From contig NZ_QREM01000009.1 in assembly GCF_003353015.1 (NCBI RefSeq), positions 766,976-801,154 of the forward strand: a DNA stretch of 34,179 bases, written 5' to 3'. The notes under the pieces were generated by a model, which searched no databases, had not been told where the DNA came from, and saw only the letters and a list, made by a program, of their open reading frames with translations. Every line of letters starts with the position of its first letter. The stretch's first letter is position 1. Shown piece by piece: positions 7,554 to 17,556 of the stretch. The DNA comes from Xanthomonas arboricola. Its GTDB lineage: Bacteria; Pseudomonadota; Gammaproteobacteria; Xanthomonadales; Xanthomonadaceae. A program made the position numbers and the translations under genes.

Positions 7554-8741
7554 TCAATCTGCCAACCCACGCAGCAACTCGTTCACGCTGGTCTTGCTGC
7601 GCGTCTTGGCATCCACTTGCTTGACGATCACCGCGCAGTACAGCGAGTGCGAGCCGTCCTTCGACGGCAGCTGGCCGGACACCACCACGCTGTAAGGCGG
7701 CACGTAGCCGTAGGAAATCTCGCCGGTGGCGCGGTTGTAGATGCGCGTGCTCTGGCCGATGAACACGCCCATGCCGATCACGCTGTGGTGGCCGATCACC
7801 ACGCCTTCCACCACTTCCGAGCGCGCACCGATGAAACAGTGGTCCTCGATGATGGTCGGGCTGGCCTGCAGCGGTTCGAGCACGCCGCCGATGCCGGCAC
7901 CGCCGGACAGATGGCAGTGCGCGCCGATCTGCGCGCACGAGCCCACCGTGGCCCAGGTATCGACCATGGTGCCTTCGCCCACATAGGCGCCGATGTTGGT
8001 GAAGCTCGGCATCAGCACCACGTCCTTGCCGAAATAGCTGCCGCGCCGCGCCACCGCGCCCGGCACCACGCGCACGCCGGCCTTGCGGAACTCGGCCTCG
8101 CCGAAGCCGGCAAAACGCGACTCCACCTTGTCCCAGAACGGCGCCGGCTGCGCGTCGATCACCGCCATCTCGTTGACGCGGAAATACAGCAGCACGGCTT
8201 TCTTCAACCACGCGTTGACGGTCCAGCCGCCCTGCCCGTCCGGCTCGGCGACGCGGAACTCGCCGCGCTCCAGGCCATCGATGACGCGGGTGACGATGGC
8301 GCGGGTGGAGCCGTCGATCTCGTCGACGGTCAGGCTGGCACGGCGCTCGAACGCACTCTCGATGCCGAGCCTGAGTTCGTCATTGCCCACCGGCGCTGCA
8401 GCGCTGCGCACGGCCTTTTCGGCGATCGGCAGTTTCTTCGCAGCTGCAGCCTTCTTGGCAGCCGGTGCGGACACCACGCTGGTCGGCTGCCTGGCCACGC
8501 GCGGGGCGGCACTGGCTGCCGGCTTGGGCGCGACTTTCTTGACAACGCTTTTCTTGGCAACGCCTTTCTTGACGACACTATTGCCGGCGCCAGCAGCCTT
8601 GCCGGCCGCCGCGGTGACCTTGGTCTTGTCGACGGCCGGCGCCTGACGCGCCTTGCCGGCGTCGCGCGTCGCGCGCTTGGGCGCTGCGCTGGTGGTGGTG
8701 GTCGCGCCCTGCTTGCGCGCGGTCTTCTTGCTGGTGGCCAT
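7554..8741 (-). CDS. dapD: Tetrahydrodipicolinate N-succinyltransferase with Lys/Ala-rich N-terminal extension
   Basis: Transfers succinyl from succinyl-CoA to tetrahydrodipicolinate, before DapC/DapE in DAP and lysine synthesis. The 395-residue protein has its conserved enzyme part from about residue 121 ([15 protein letters not shown]). The [13 protein letters not shown] segment follows, then left-handed beta-helix hexapeptide repeats ([38 protein letters not shown]). Usual DapD length is about 275 residues. The first 120 residues are an extra low-complexity, basic, Lys/Ala/Val-rich tail ([18 protein letters not shown]) resembling histone H1-like or AlgP-like tails. The start at ATG 8741 includes it. 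An internal start nearer residue 119 would give a standard enzyme, but no ATG is there. The gene is 28 bases downstream of glnD. Confidence 0.93.
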   Translation of the reverse strand: MATSKKTARKQGATTTTSAAPKRATRDAGKARQAPAVDKTKVTAAAGKAAGAGNSVVKKGVAKKSVVKKVAPKPAASAAPRVARQPTSVVSAPAAKKAAAAKKLPIAEKAVRSAAAPVGNDELRLGIESAFERRASLTVDEIDGSTRAIVTRVIDGLERGEFRVAEPDGQGGWTVNAWLKKAVLLYFRVNEMAVIDAQPAPFWDKVESRFAGFGEAEFRKAGVRVVPGAVARRGSYFGKDVVLMPSFTNIGAYVGEGTMVDTWATVGSCAQIGAHCHLSGGAGIGGVLEPLQASPTIIEDHCFIGARSEVVEGVVIGHHSVIGMGVFIGQSTRIYNRATGEISYGYVPPYSVVVSGQLPSKDGSHSLYCAVIVKQVDAKTRSKTSVNELLRGLAD

Positions 8742-8769
8742 GGGGGTCTCCGAACAGGCTAACGGACTA

Positions 8770-11379
8770 CTAGGTGGGATCGAGGCAGGCGCACAGCGCA
8801 TCGCGCAGCGCCTGGCGGGCGGATTCGGGCAACGGGCGGTCGTGCTCGTCGGTGATCTGGAACTGGTCTTCGGCACGCTCGCCGAAGGTGGCAATGCGCG
8901 CATCGTGCACGCGCAGGTGCTGCAGCCGCAGCACATTGGCCACATCGGCCAGCAAGCCGGGGCGATCGGGCGCCACCAGGCTGATGCGGGTACGGCGGCC
9001 ACCGGCGCTTTCGCTGAACTCCACGCGCGGCGCAAACCGGAAGTGGCGCAGCTGGCGCGGCACTGCCCGCCGCGAGGGCCGCACCTTGTGCAGGTCGCCG
9101 GCCAGCACCTGGCGCAAGGCCGCGGCCAGACGCTGCGGGTCGCCATCGGCAGAACTGTCCTGCGGCAGCACCTCGAACACGTCGAAGATCGCATCGTGCG
9201 GCGCATCCAGCACGCGGGCGCGGTGGATGCCGTAGCCCTTGCGATCCAGCGTGGCGACGATTGCCGAGAACAGGCCGTCGCGATCGGGCGAATACACGAA
9301 CACTTCCAGCGCGTCGTTGTCCGGCACCGCGCGCCGCGCCTTGACCATGGTCTGCCCGATCTGCACCTCGATCAGCGACACCGCCTGCCAGGCCAGCTGC
9401 TCGGGACGGAAGCGCAGGAAGTTTTCATCCGGCATGCCGGCAAACTGGCGGTCGATGGTGGCATCGTCGTGGCCTTGCGCCTGCATCAGCGCGCGGGCGG
9501 ACTCGCGCGCTTCGCGCAGGCGCTCTTCGCGCGGCGGCGGATGTTCCAGGCCCTCGCGCAGCGCGCGCCGCGCGGCGAAGTACAGGTCGGCCAGCAGCCG
9601 GTCCTTCCAGGCGTTCCACAACTTGGGGCTGGTGCCGGCGATATCGGCGCAGGTCAGCAGGTACAGATAGTCCAGCCGCTCGCGCGTGCCGACCAGGGTG
9701 GCGAAGCGATGGATCACCTCCGGGTCGGAGATGTCCTGCTTCTGCGCGGTCACCGACATGCGCAGATGCTGTTCCACCAGCCAGGTCACCAGTTCGGTAT
9801 CGCCGTCGCTGAGCCGATGCGCCTGGCAGAACGCGCGCGCATCCACGGCACCCAGCTCGGAATGATCGCCGCCACGGCCCTTGGCGATATCGTGGAACAG
9901 CCCGGCCAGCAGCAGCAATTCCGGCTTGCGCAGCCGCGGCCAGACTTCGTGGGTGATCGAAAAACGCTCGTCGGCGCGACCGGCGGCGAACAACGCGATG
10001 TTCCGCAGCACCATCAAGGTGTGCTGGTCCACCGTGTAGACATGGAACAGGTCGAACTGCATGCGCCCGGACACGCTGGCGAAGGCCGGAATCCACTGGC
10101 CCAGCACGCCCAGGCGCGCCATGCGGTTGAGCGACTCCACCGCCCGCGGGCCGCGCAGCAACGCCATGAAGCGGTCGCGCGCGGTCGCATCGGCAACCTC
10201 GTAGGCCGGCAACTCGCGCAGCACCTCGGCCAGCGCGCGCGCGGTCAGCGAATGCAGCCCGCGCACCTCGCGATGCGCCGCCCACTGCGCGAACAGCGCA
10301 AAGACCTGCAGCACATCGCCGGCCGGCCAGTCTTCCGCATCCGCGGCCAGATAGCCGCGGCGCAGGCTGAAGCCGCCGCCGAGCGGCTCCGGCACTGCTT
10401 CGCCATCGAATTGCTCTTCGAAGCGCTGCAGCAGGCGGTCGCTGATGCGACGGATCAGCGCAGCGCTGCGATAGAAGCGCTGCATCATCTTTTCCACGCC
10501 CAGGCTTTCCGGGTCGTCGGCAAAGCCCAGCCGCTGGGCAAGCGTCTTCTGGTAATCGAACCCCAGCCGCTCTTCCGGCCGTTTGGCGACCAGATGCAGG
10601 CCGAAGCGCAAGCGCGCCAGTTCCTCGCGCTCGCGCCGCAGCGCTGCGGCTTCGTCGAAGCCGACATGGCCGAGTCCGACCAGCGCTTCCAGATCCTTGA
10701 CCCCGAACGCGCGCAGCGCCATCCAGCCCAGTGTCTGCAGGTCGCGCAGACCACCGGGGCCGTCCTTGATATCCGGCTCCAGATTGTCGGCGGTATCGCC
10801 GAAGCGTTGATGCCGCGCCAGCAGCTCTTCGCGCTTGGCCTGGAAGAATTCGCGCGCCGGCCACACCTGTTGCGGCGAAATCGCAGCCGCCAGCGCGGCA
10901 CGCGCCTGGCTGCCGGCCACCAGCGGGCGCGACTCGATCAAGGCGGTCAGCACCGTCTGGTCGGCCGCTGCGGCGGTGCACTGCGCCGGCGAGCGCACCG
11001 CGTGGCTGATCGGCAGGCCCACATCCCACAGCAAGGCGAACAACCGCGCCAGGGCCTGCTCGTGCTGTTGCTGCACGCCGGTCTCGCCCAGCACCAGCAC
11101 ATCCACATCCGAGCGCGGGAACAATTCGCCACGCCCATAACCGCCGACGGCATGCAACGACAGCTCGGCATCGGCCGGGATGCAGCGCGTCCACGCATTG
11201 CGCATCAACTGATCGACCGCGCGGGCGCGCAAGGCCACCAGGCGCTCGATCGGCTCGCCCTGGTCGAAGCGCTTGCACAGCCGCATGTCGGCATGCACCA
11301 GCAGCGGGCGCGCTTGCGCGGCCCACTCGGCATCGCCGGCGACACCCGGGTCGGGTCGGTCCGCCGGCGTAGCCGTCAT
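8770..11379 (-). CDS. glnD: Bifunctional uridylyltransferase / uridylyl-removing enzyme, PII regulator
   Basis: Senses glutamine and uridylylates or deuridylylates PII proteins, controlling nitrogen assimilation. The 869-residue protein has, in order, a nucleotidyltransferase domain with [19 protein letters not shown] (residues 79-97, catalytic Asp pair), a PII-UTase helical region, an HD hydrolase domain ([10 protein letters not shown] ... [14 protein letters not shown]), and two C-terminal ACT domains ([19 protein letters not shown] and [19 protein letters not shown]). The ATG at 11379 overlaps the map stop codon as ATGA, implying translational coupling. An in-frame extension further upstream exists but lies within map. 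Complete, with no disrupted motif. Confidence 0.97.
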   Translation of the reverse strand: MTATPADRPDPGVAGDAEWAAQARPLLVHADMRLCKRFDQGEPIERLVALRARAVDQLMRNAWTRCIPADAELSLHAVGGYGRGELFPRSDVDVLVLGETGVQQQHEQALARLFALLWDVGLPISHAVRSPAQCTAAAADQTVLTALIESRPLVAGSQARAALAAAISPQQVWPAREFFQAKREELLARHQRFGDTADNLEPDIKDGPGGLRDLQTLGWMALRAFGVKDLEALVGLGHVGFDEAAALRREREELARLRFGLHLVAKRPEERLGFDYQKTLAQRLGFADDPESLGVEKMMQRFYRSAALIRRISDRLLQRFEEQFDGEAVPEPLGGGFSLRRGYLAADAEDWPAGDVLQVFALFAQWAAHREVRGLHSLTARALAEVLRELPAYEVADATARDRFMALLRGPRAVESLNRMARLGVLGQWIPAFASVSGRMQFDLFHVYTVDQHTLMVLRNIALFAAGRADERFSITHEVWPRLRKPELLLLAGLFHDIAKGRGGDHSELGAVDARAFCQAHRLSDGDTELVTWLVEQHLRMSVTAQKQDISDPEVIHRFATLVGTRERLDYLYLLTCADIAGTSPKLWNAWKDRLLADLYFAARRALREGLEHPPPREERLREARESARALMQAQGHDDATIDRQFAGMPDENFLRFRPEQLAWQAVSLIEVQIGQTMVKARRAVPDNDALEVFVYSPDRDGLFSAIVATLDRKGYGIHRARVLDAPHDAIFDVFEVLPQDSSADGDPQRLAAALRQVLAGDLHKVRPSRRAVPRQLRHFRFAPRVEFSESAGGRRTRISLVAPDRPGLLADVANVLRLQHLRVHDARIATFGERAEDQFQITDEHDRPLPESARQALRDALCACLDPT

Positions 11380-12152
11380 ACCGGAGCGGGAGCGTTCGGC
11401 GACAGCGTCAGCACATCCACGCCGTCTTCGGTCACTGCGACCATGTGTTCCCACTGGGCGGACAACTTGCGGTCCTTGGTCACCACGGTCCAGCCGTCCG
11501 GCAGGGTCTTATGGTGGTAGGTGCCTTCGTTGATCATCGGTTCGATGGTGAAGGTCATGCCGGGCTTGAGCACCAGGCCTTCGCCGGGACGGCCGTAATG
11601 CATCACCTGCGGTTCGTCGTGATAGACCTTGCCGATGCCGTGGCCGCAGTAATCGCGCACCACGCTGAAGCGCTCGGCCTCGGCGAACTTCTGGATCGCA
11701 TGGCCGACATCGCCCAGCGTCGCGCCCGGCTTGACCGCGCGGATGCCGCGCCACATCGCTTCATAGGTGGTGTCGACCAGGCGCCTGGCCATGACCGACG
11801 GCGTGCCGACGTAGTACATGCGGCTGGTGTCGCCGTGCCAGCCGTCCTTGATGACGGTGACATCGATGTTGACGATGTCGCCATCCTTCAGGACCTTGGC
11901 CGCGCTCGGGATGCCGTGACAGATCACGTTGTTGACCGAGGTGCACACGCTCTTGGGAAAGCCGCGGTAGCCGACATTGGCAGGAATGGTGCCCTGCACG
12001 TTGACGATGTGGTCGTGGCAGATGCGGTCCAGCTCGGCCGTGGTCACGCCCGCCTGCACATACGGAGCCACGACATCGAGCACCTCGGCAGCCAGACGGC
12101 CGGCGACGCGCATCAGTTCGATTTCTTCTTTGGTTTTCAGATTGACGCTCAT
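11376..12152 (-). CDS. map: Methionine aminopeptidase type I
   Basis: Removes the initiator Met from nascent proteins. The 258-residue protein matches the E. coli enzyme in register: His79 in CHGIPS, the metal ligands Asp97 (VNIDVTV), Asp108 (GDTSRM), His171 (CGHGIGKV), Glu204 (TIEPMI) and Glu235 (QWEHMV). This agreement supports the ATG at 12152 over an upstream GTG at 12158. It heads the minus-strand run, with glnD coupled by a 4-base overlap. In related genomes map and rpsB are usually near neighbours facing away from each other. Here a fimbrial operon of about 6 kb lies between them. Confidence 0.97.
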   Translation of the reverse strand: MSVNLKTKEEIELMRVAGRLAAEVLDVVAPYVQAGVTTAELDRICHDHIVNVQGTIPANVGYRGFPKSVCTSVNNVICHGIPSAAKVLKDGDIVNIDVTVIKDGWHGDTSRMYYVGTPSVMARRLVDTTYEAMWRGIRAVKPGATLGDVGHAIQKFAEAERFSVVRDYCGHGIGKVYHDEPQVMHYGRPGEGLVLKPGMTFTIEPMINEGTYHHKTLPDGWTVVTKDRKLSAQWEHMVAVTEDGVDVLTLSPNAPAPV

Positions 12153-12394
12153 GGCCACGATTATCGCCGATCCGGGCTGAATCTGAACGGCCTGCGCGGG
12201 CGTTTTTTCTTTCCGCAGGCATCGACCGCCGAAACGGACCGGGCAGCAGGAAACTGACGGTGCCGCGTATTCATGTGTGACGCACAGCCATGCGCGCCAA
12301 AAAAGCCGTGAGCGAGGTCATCCGAGAGACATCGCAATTTCGCGAAAAATTAGAGGATAAACAGCGAGATAGCCAAATTATTCGGGGTAATCTT

Positions 12395-12410
12395 TGGCAC
12401 GGCTGATGCA
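12395..12410 (+). promoter_or_regulatory. Sigma-54 (-24/-12) promoter of fimbrial operon
   Basis: TTGGCACGGCTGATGCA matches the RpoN consensus TTGGCACG-N4-TTGCA with one mismatch in the -12 element. The invariant GG (12396-12397) and GC (12408-12409) are exactly 12 bases apart. Transcription would begin near 12420, about 50 bases before the first fimbrial gene. AT-rich DNA lies just upstream (12330-12390), suitable for activator or IHF binding. Sigma-54 control would fit known RpoN regulation of surface appendages in xanthomonads. Confidence 0.7.
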
Positions 12411-12470
12411 TTGCAGGGAGGGCGACGAGTTGTCGCGTCACCAATGACCAGACCGGTCAAGGAAATGTCC

Positions 12471-12995
12471 ATGCGTACTGTCCGCCCTGTCCTGCTGTCC
12501 CTCGGCCTGCTCTCGACCATTGGCGTTGCCACCGCAGCAGATACCACCACATTCAACGTCAAGATCGCCGTCACCAAGGCCTGCACCATCACCGCCGCCT
12601 CCGCGACCGACGTCGACTTCGGCTCGGTGCTGTCCACCTCGACCGCCAATGCCGACGCCAACGGCAGCGTCACCGCACAGTGCACCGCGCTGACCCCGTA
12701 CAACATCGCGTTGAGCGCGGGCAGCAATGCCGGCACCGCCAACGACGTCACCACCCGCCGCATGAAGAACACCGATGCGCTGGTCACCACCAACAACTTC
12801 ATCGCCTACCAGCTGTACCAGGATCTGGGCCGCAGCACGGTCTGGGGCAGCACCACCGGCACCAACACGCTGAGCCGTACCGCCACCGGCATCAACCAGG
12901 TCTATCCGGTCTACGGCCGCGTGACCAACCCGTCGGCGAACAACCCCGCCACCGGTACCTACCAAGACACCATCACCGCCACGATCGTCTATTGA
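12471..12995 (+). CDS. Spore coat U domain fimbrial subunit (Csu-like major subunit)
   Basis: Predicted secreted pilus subunit of 174 residues. Signal peptide MRTVRPVLLSLGLLSTIGVA ends ATA, cleaved before ADTTTFNVK. The mature part has the SCPU domain: KACTITAAS and DVDFGSV near the start, a second Cys in TAQCTAL, PYNIALSAG, the RRMKN segment, YQLYQD, and a terminal strand GTYQDTITATIVY for donor-strand exchange. The ATG at 12471 is preceded by AAGGA at 7 bases; an alternative ATG is at 12465. It is the first gene of the operon and probably the most abundant subunit. Weak similarity between members makes the exact pilus type uncertain, but the Csu-like archaic chaperone-usher class is well supported by the neighbours. 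Confidence 0.9.
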   Translation: MRTVRPVLLSLGLLSTIGVATAADTTTFNVKIAVTKACTITAASATDVDFGSVLSTSTANADANGSVTAQCTALTPYNIALSAGSNAGTANDVTTRRMKNTDALVTTNNFIAYQLYQDLGRSTVWGSTTGTNTLSRTATGINQVYPVYGRVTNPSANNPATGTYQDTITATIVY

Positions 12996-13003
12996 GCGCG
13001 CGC

Positions 13004-13774
13004 ATGCCAGTGCACCACCCCCTGTCGTACCGGATGCCGGCCTGGCTGGTCACTGCCGCACTGGCCCTGACGCTGGCGCTCGGCAGCGGCGCGCCGCTGC
13101 AGCCGGCGCATGCAGCCAGCCTGCAGTTGGCACCGACCTCGCTGACGCTGAGCGCGCAGCAGTCCGCCGACGGGCTGTGGCTGAGCAACAGCGGCAGCGC
13201 GCCGGTGCAGGTGCAGACCCGCGCGTATCGCTGGACCCAGCGCGACGGCAAGGACCAGCTCGACCCGACCCAGGAACTGCTGATCAGCCCGCCGATGCGC
13301 ACATTGGCCGCCGGCGAGCGCCAGCTGATCCGGGTGATTCGCGCCGGGCCCGCGCCCACCCGCGAGGAAGTCTGCTACCGCATCATCGTCGACGAATTGC
13401 CCAGTGCCGATGCCGATCGCAAGGGCATGCAGTTCGTGCTGCGCTACTCGGTGCCGATCTTCCTGCTGCCGCCGGGCAAGACCGAATCCACGCCGACCTT
13501 GAACACCCAGGTGATTGCCGGCAGCGACGGCACTGCGCAGATCCAGATCAGCAACACCGGCGACGGCCACGCCCAGGTCGCCGACCTGCAGCATCGGGTC
13601 GATGGCACGACCAGGACCGCATTGAACGGGCTGGTGGGCTACGTCCTGCCCGGCCAGACCATGCGCTGGTCGCTGGGTGCGCCGCTGGCCCAGTTCGGCC
13701 GCGGCACCATCATCGCAAGGATCAATGGTGAGGCGGACGAACGCACCTTGCTGGCCGCGCCAGCAGCGCCGTGA
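13004..13774 (+). CDS. Periplasmic pilus assembly chaperone (archaic class)
   Basis: Chaperone that would hold fimbrial subunits in the periplasm before the usher. The 256-residue protein has a signal peptide (an alternative ATG at 13034 also gives one: MPAWLVTAALALTLALGSG) ending near QPAHAAS. The PapD-like fold shows SLQLAPTSLTLSAQQ, VQVQTRAYRWTQ, LISPPMRTLAAGERQLIRVIR (subunit-binding strand), and CYRIIVDELP. The end of the gene overlaps the presumed usher start by about 50 bases in another frame. Domain 2 includes QIQISNTGDGHAQV and the YVLPGQTMRW motif. Confidence 0.9.
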   Translation: MPVHHPLSYRMPAWLVTAALALTLALGSGAPLQPAHAASLQLAPTSLTLSAQQSADGLWLSNSGSAPVQVQTRAYRWTQRDGKDQLDPTQELLISPPMRTLAAGERQLIRVIRAGPAPTREEVCYRIIVDELPSADADRKGMQFVLRYSVPIFLLPPGKTESTPTLNTQVIAGSDGTAQIQISNTGDGHAQVADLQHRVDGTTRTALNGLVGYVLPGQTMRWSLGAPLAQFGRGTIIARINGEADERTLLAAPAAP

Positions 13775-16142
13775 TGCGGGCCGGCTGGCGATGACGCTGC
13801 TTGCGACCGCCACCGGCCTGGCGCATGCCGCGCCCGCCGATCTGGCCGACGTGGCGCCACTGCCCGACCAGGCCCCGCAGAGCGTGGCGGCCCTGCCGCA
13901 GACGCTGTACCTGGATGTCACCCTCAATCAGGCCGACCGCGGCCTGGCACCGTTCGAACTGGTGGACGGCCACCTGCGCGGCTCGGTCGACACGCTGCGC
14001 AAGCTGGGCTTCGTCCTGGCCGACCGCGCCGCCAGCGAGCTGGTCGACCTGGATCGCCTGCCCGACGTGGAAGTGCGCTACGACGCCGCGCTGCAGCGGT
14101 TGGCGCTGCAGGTGCCGCTGGCGCAGCTGTCGCTCTCCACCACGGTGCTGAAGGCCGAACAGGTCGCGCCGCCCAGCGCCACCGCCTCGCCGGGCATGCT
14201 GCTCAACTACGACTTCTATGCCACGCGCAATGCCGGGGCCAGCAGCGTGTCGCTGGCAACCGAAGTACGCGCTTTCGGCATCGGCCGCGGCATGGTCGAC
14301 ACCACCGCGGTGTTCCTGGCCTACGACCGTCCGCAGGACCAGCGCTGGCGCAGCGAAGCGGTGCGCCTGGACAGCGCCTGGCAGATGGACTTCCCCGACA
14401 GCGCCACCAGCCTGACGGTCGGCGATTTCTACAGCGGCTTTGTCGACTGGAGCCGCTCGATCCGCCTGGGCGGGGTGCAGATCGGCCGCAATTACGCCTT
14501 GCAGCCGTACCGCGTGCTGACCCCCACGCCCAGCTTCCTGGGCGAGGCGGTGGTGCCCTCGACCGTGGAGCTCTACGTCGATGGCCTGCGCCAGTACAGC
14601 GGCCAGGTGCCGGCCGGCCCGTTCCAGCTGGCCGCGCAGCCAGGCATCAGCGGCACCGGACAGGCGCAGATCGTGGTGACCGATGCGTTCGGCCAGGTGC
14701 GCCGGCTGGACTTTGCGTTCTATGGCACGCCGCAACTGCTGGCCCGCGGCATTTCCGAGTGGTCGGCCGGCATCGGCCATCTGCGCCAGGACTACGGCGT
14801 GCGCTCGTTTTCCTATGGTTCGCGCACGGTCGCCAGCGCCACGCTGCGCAACGGCGTGCGCGAGGACCTCACCATCGAGGCGCATGCCGAGGCCGGCGGC
14901 GGCGTGGTCAATGCCGGTGCCGGCGGTGTGTGGCTGCTCGGCGTGGGCGGCGTGGCCAACCTCGCCTACGCGCATAGCCGGATGGATGCGTTGCGCGGTG
15001 GCCAATACGTGCTGGGCTATGCCTGGAACAACCGTCGCTTCAACTTGGCCGCCGGTACCCAGCGCACCCACGGCGACTATCGCGACCTGGGCGCACTGCA
15101 GGGCGCGTTGCCGGCGCGCATCAGCGACCGCGTGGCGTTCGGCGTCAACGTCGATCCGATCGGCTCGCTGGGCACCAGCTATGTGCGGCTGAGCTACCCG
15201 CAGGGCGACACCTCGCGCTACGCGAGCCTGTTCTGGTCGCGCAATTTCGGGCGCAACTGGGCGGCCAACCTGTCCGGCAACCAGAACCTGGATGTGCGCA
15301 GCGACCGCAGCCTGTACCTGTCGCTGTCGACCACCTTCGGCGAACTGCGCCAGGCCAGCGCCTCGATGCAGCGCAACGGCAACCGCACCGGCTTTGTGGC
15401 CGACCTCAGCCAGCCGCTGCCCGGCGACGGCGACCTGGGCGGGATCGGCTGGCGCCTGCAGGGGCGGGCCGGCGACGATGCCAACGGCGGTCTGGCCGAA
15501 CTGGGATGGTTGAACCGCATCGGCCGCTACAACCTCGGCGTCGCCAACCAGGACGGCGACAACTTCGGCTATGCCAGCGCCAGCGGCAGCCTGGTGTGGA
15601 TGAACGGCAGCGGCTTTGCCGCGCGCGACATCCAGGATGCCTTCGCGGTGGTGTCCACCGACGGCCAGCCCGGCGTTCCGGTGCGGCTGGAAAACCGCCT
15701 GATCGGCGTCACCGATGCGCGCGGGATGCTGCTGGTCACCCCGCTGCAGTCGTGGCAGCGCAACCAGTTGTCCATCGACACCCTGAACCTGCCGGCGGAC
15801 CTGCGCGTGGACCGCGTCGATACCGCGGTGACACCGCGCCAGCAGTCGGGGGTGGCGGTGCGCTTCGGCATCACCCGGGTACGCGCGGCCATGATCGTGC
15901 TGCACGACGCCCGGGGCGTGCCGTTGCCGGTCGGCAGCGTGGTGCAGCGCGAAGGCGATGCCGAGCGCGTGGTGGTCGGCTACGACGGCGAGACCTATCT
16001 GGACAACCTGCAGCCCGACAACCGCATCCTGGTCGAGCTGCCCGCTGGCCGCTGCAGCGCACGGTTCACCTACCCGGCCACCCCCGGCGGCATTGCGCGG
16101 GTCGGCCCGCTGCCCTGCGTCCCCGAGCAGGACACCCCATGA
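13725..16142 (+). CDS. Outer membrane fimbrial usher protein
   Basis: Outer-membrane pore that recruits chaperone-subunit complexes and polymerises the pilus. At about 805 residues it is typical of archaic-class ushers. Start choice: the ATG at 13725 (or GTG at 13728) follows AAGG at a suitable distance and supplies an Arg-rich n-region before LAMTLLATATGLAHA. A later ATG at 13791 would lack positive residues. Recognisable usher elements are the N-terminal LYLDVTLNQ ... LVDGHLRGSVDTLRKLGF, the barrel/plug region with STVELYVDGLRQYSGQVPAGPFQL, and C-terminal domains (GVPVRLENRLIGVTDARGMLLV). The stop overlaps the next start as ATGA. Confidence 0.93.
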   Translation: MVRRTNAPCWPRQQRRDAGRLAMTLLATATGLAHAAPADLADVAPLPDQAPQSVAALPQTLYLDVTLNQADRGLAPFELVDGHLRGSVDTLRKLGFVLADRAASELVDLDRLPDVEVRYDAALQRLALQVPLAQLSLSTTVLKAEQVAPPSATASPGMLLNYDFYATRNAGASSVSLATEVRAFGIGRGMVDTTAVFLAYDRPQDQRWRSEAVRLDSAWQMDFPDSATSLTVGDFYSGFVDWSRSIRLGGVQIGRNYALQPYRVLTPTPSFLGEAVVPSTVELYVDGLRQYSGQVPAGPFQLAAQPGISGTGQAQIVVTDAFGQVRRLDFAFYGTPQLLARGISEWSAGIGHLRQDYGVRSFSYGSRTVASATLRNGVREDLTIEAHAEAGGGVVNAGAGGVWLLGVGGVANLAYAHSRMDALRGGQYVLGYAWNNRRFNLAAGTQRTHGDYRDLGALQGALPARISDRVAFGVNVDPIGSLGTSYVRLSYPQGDTSRYASLFWSRNFGRNWAANLSGNQNLDVRSDRSLYLSLSTTFGELRQASASMQRNGNRTGFVADLSQPLPGDGDLGGIGWRLQGRAGDDANGGLAELGWLNRIGRYNLGVANQDGDNFGYASASGSLVWMNGSGFAARDIQDAFAVVSTDGQPGVPVRLENRLIGVTDARGMLLVTPLQSWQRNQLSIDTLNLPADLRVDRVDTAVTPRQQSGVAVRFGITRVRAAMIVLHDARGVPLPVGSVVQREGDAERVVVGYDGETYLDNLQPDNRILVELPAGRCSARFTYPATPGGIARVGPLPCVPEQDTP

Positions 16143-17173
16143 GCCTGCCCGTCCTTGGGCGCCTGCTGCTTGCGCTGGCGATCGCCATACTGTGGCTTGC
16201 ACCCGGCCAGGATGCGCACGCGGACACCACCTGCAGCGTCACGCTGGGCACTCCGCTGGCATTCGGCAACGTGGCGGCCAACGGCCCCACCGACGCGGTG
16301 GCGACGCTCAACGTCTCCTGCGCGACCGCCGCGCTCAGCGTGCTGGGCTATGCGCAGGTGAGTCTGTGCCTGGACCTCGGTCCGGGCAGCGCCAGCAACG
16401 GGCTGTCTGCGCCGCGCCGCCTGCTCAATCCCACCGGCGACAGCCTGGACTTCCAGATCTACAGCGAGGCCACGCGCACCCAGGTCTGGGGTGCCACCGG
16501 GTCGACGACGCCTTCGCCGCGCCTGCTGACCCTGTCCTACGGCGTTCCGGTGCTCACCGGCGGCTCGCAGACAATCACCCTCACCCTGTATGGGCGGATT
16601 CCGGCCAGCCAGATCCTGTCGGTGGGCAACCACACCAGCAGTTTCGGCGGCGCCGACACCGTGCTGCGCTACTCCTACAACGAAAGCATCATCGGCATCC
16701 CGCCGCTGCCGAGCAGCTGCACCGCCGGCGGCATCGGGACCAAGACCGCCAGCAACGCGTTTCCGTTCACCGCCTCGGCCAACGTGCCGGCCCGCTGCAA
16801 CACCTACGTCACCACCGACCTGGATTTCGGCAGCATCGCCGGCACCATCGATACCGCCATCGACCGCACCTCCACCATCAGCCTGTCGTGCACCAACCGC
16901 ACCGCCTGGAACATCGGGCTGGGCGACGGCATCAATGCCGCCGGCAGCACCCGGCGCATGCGCCATGCCGACAGCGCCAACTACATCACCTATGAGCTGT
17001 ACCGGGATGCCGGCCGCGGCAACCGCTGGGGCACCAGCATCGGCGTCGATACGCTCAGCGGCACCGGCAACGGACTCGCGCAGACGGTGACCGTCCATGG
17101 CCGCGCGCCGGCACCGCAGCAGCCCATTGCAGGCGCCTACAACGACACGGTGACCGTCTCCATCACTTACTGA
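16139..17173 (+). CDS. Two-domain spore coat U fimbrial protein (probable tip subunit)
   Basis: Predicted secreted protein of 344 residues with signal peptide MSLPVLGRLLLALAIAILWL up to DAHA. It carries two SCPU modules in tandem: module 1 (about 30-185; TTCSVTLGTPLAFGNV, LNVSC, LTLYGRIPA) and module 2 (about 190-344; SSCTAGGIG, CNTYVTTDLDFGSIAG, ISLSCTNRTAWNIGLGDG, RRMRHAD, YELYRDAGRGNRWG, AYNDTVTVSITY). The second module closely resembles the first gene of the operon. Two-domain subunits of Csu-type pili (CsuE) sit at the tip and mediate adhesion, a role inferred here from order and architecture. Start ATGA overlaps the usher stop. Confidence 0.88.
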   Translation: MSLPVLGRLLLALAIAILWLAPGQDAHADTTCSVTLGTPLAFGNVAANGPTDAVATLNVSCATAALSVLGYAQVSLCLDLGPGSASNGLSAPRRLLNPTGDSLDFQIYSEATRTQVWGATGSTTPSPRLLTLSYGVPVLTGGSQTITLTLYGRIPASQILSVGNHTSSFGGADTVLRYSYNESIIGIPPLPSSCTAGGIGTKTASNAFPFTASANVPARCNTYVTTDLDFGSIAGTIDTAIDRTSTISLSCTNRTAWNIGLGDGINAAGSTRRMRHADSANYITYELYRDAGRGNRWGTSIGVDTLSGTGNGLAQTVTVHGRAPAPQQPIAGAYNDTVTVSITY

Positions 17174-17221
17174 CAGTTAATAAAGTTCACATCGGGGGCG
17201 TCGCTATTTGTTACGTCTCCA

Positions 17222-17554
17222 ATGCAAACGATTGCCTTCATGACGCTGGTCACCTTGCTCAAGCGCCTGACCCTGGCCGCCCTCGTCTGCACCGCGACCT
17301 CGACCGCGGCCAGCGCGGCCACCGCCCGCGGCCCGGAAAACTTCACCCTGCACATCGGCCTGCGCCTGCTCAGCGGTTGCGAGCTGCGCACTGCGCCGCC
17401 GCGCGCCAGCTGTTCCAGGGGCACGCCGATGGCGGTCACGCCGCCTGCCAGCGCCCCCCGCGCACCCGCCGTCGCCAGTTCCGCGCAGGATGCCAGCGCA
17501 CTTGCCGGACCGGCGCCTGCCGGCAGCGCGCGCATGACCACGATCGCGTTCTGA
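17222..17554 (+). CDS. Small secreted hypothetical protein in fimbrial operon
   Basis: A 110-residue ORF between the tip-subunit gene and the second chaperone. A signal peptide is visible if the start is 17240 (MTLVTLLKRLTLAALVCTAT, cleavage near ASA|AT); the ATG at 17222 adds six residues. After it comes a short segment, GPENFTLHIGLRLLSGCEL, then a low-complexity Pro/Ala-rich tail. It has no full SCPU domain. It may be a truncated or highly divergent subunit, or a small accessory protein served by the adjacent chaperone. Family not recognised. It is followed by the chaperone start after only 2 bases, which argues that the frame is translated. Confidence 0.55.
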   Translation: MQTIAFMTLVTLLKRLTLAALVCTATSTAASAATARGPENFTLHIGLRLLSGCELRTAPPRASCSRGTPMAVTPPASAPRAPAVASSAQDASALAGPAPAGSARMTTIAF

Positions 17555-17556
17555 GC

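Noticed and set aside
13722..16202. Very long antisense ORF (826 codons) opposite the usher gene
   Set aside because: A by-product of high GC and codon bias in the real gene; no start signals, and composition is low-complexity Ala/Gly/His/Arg.
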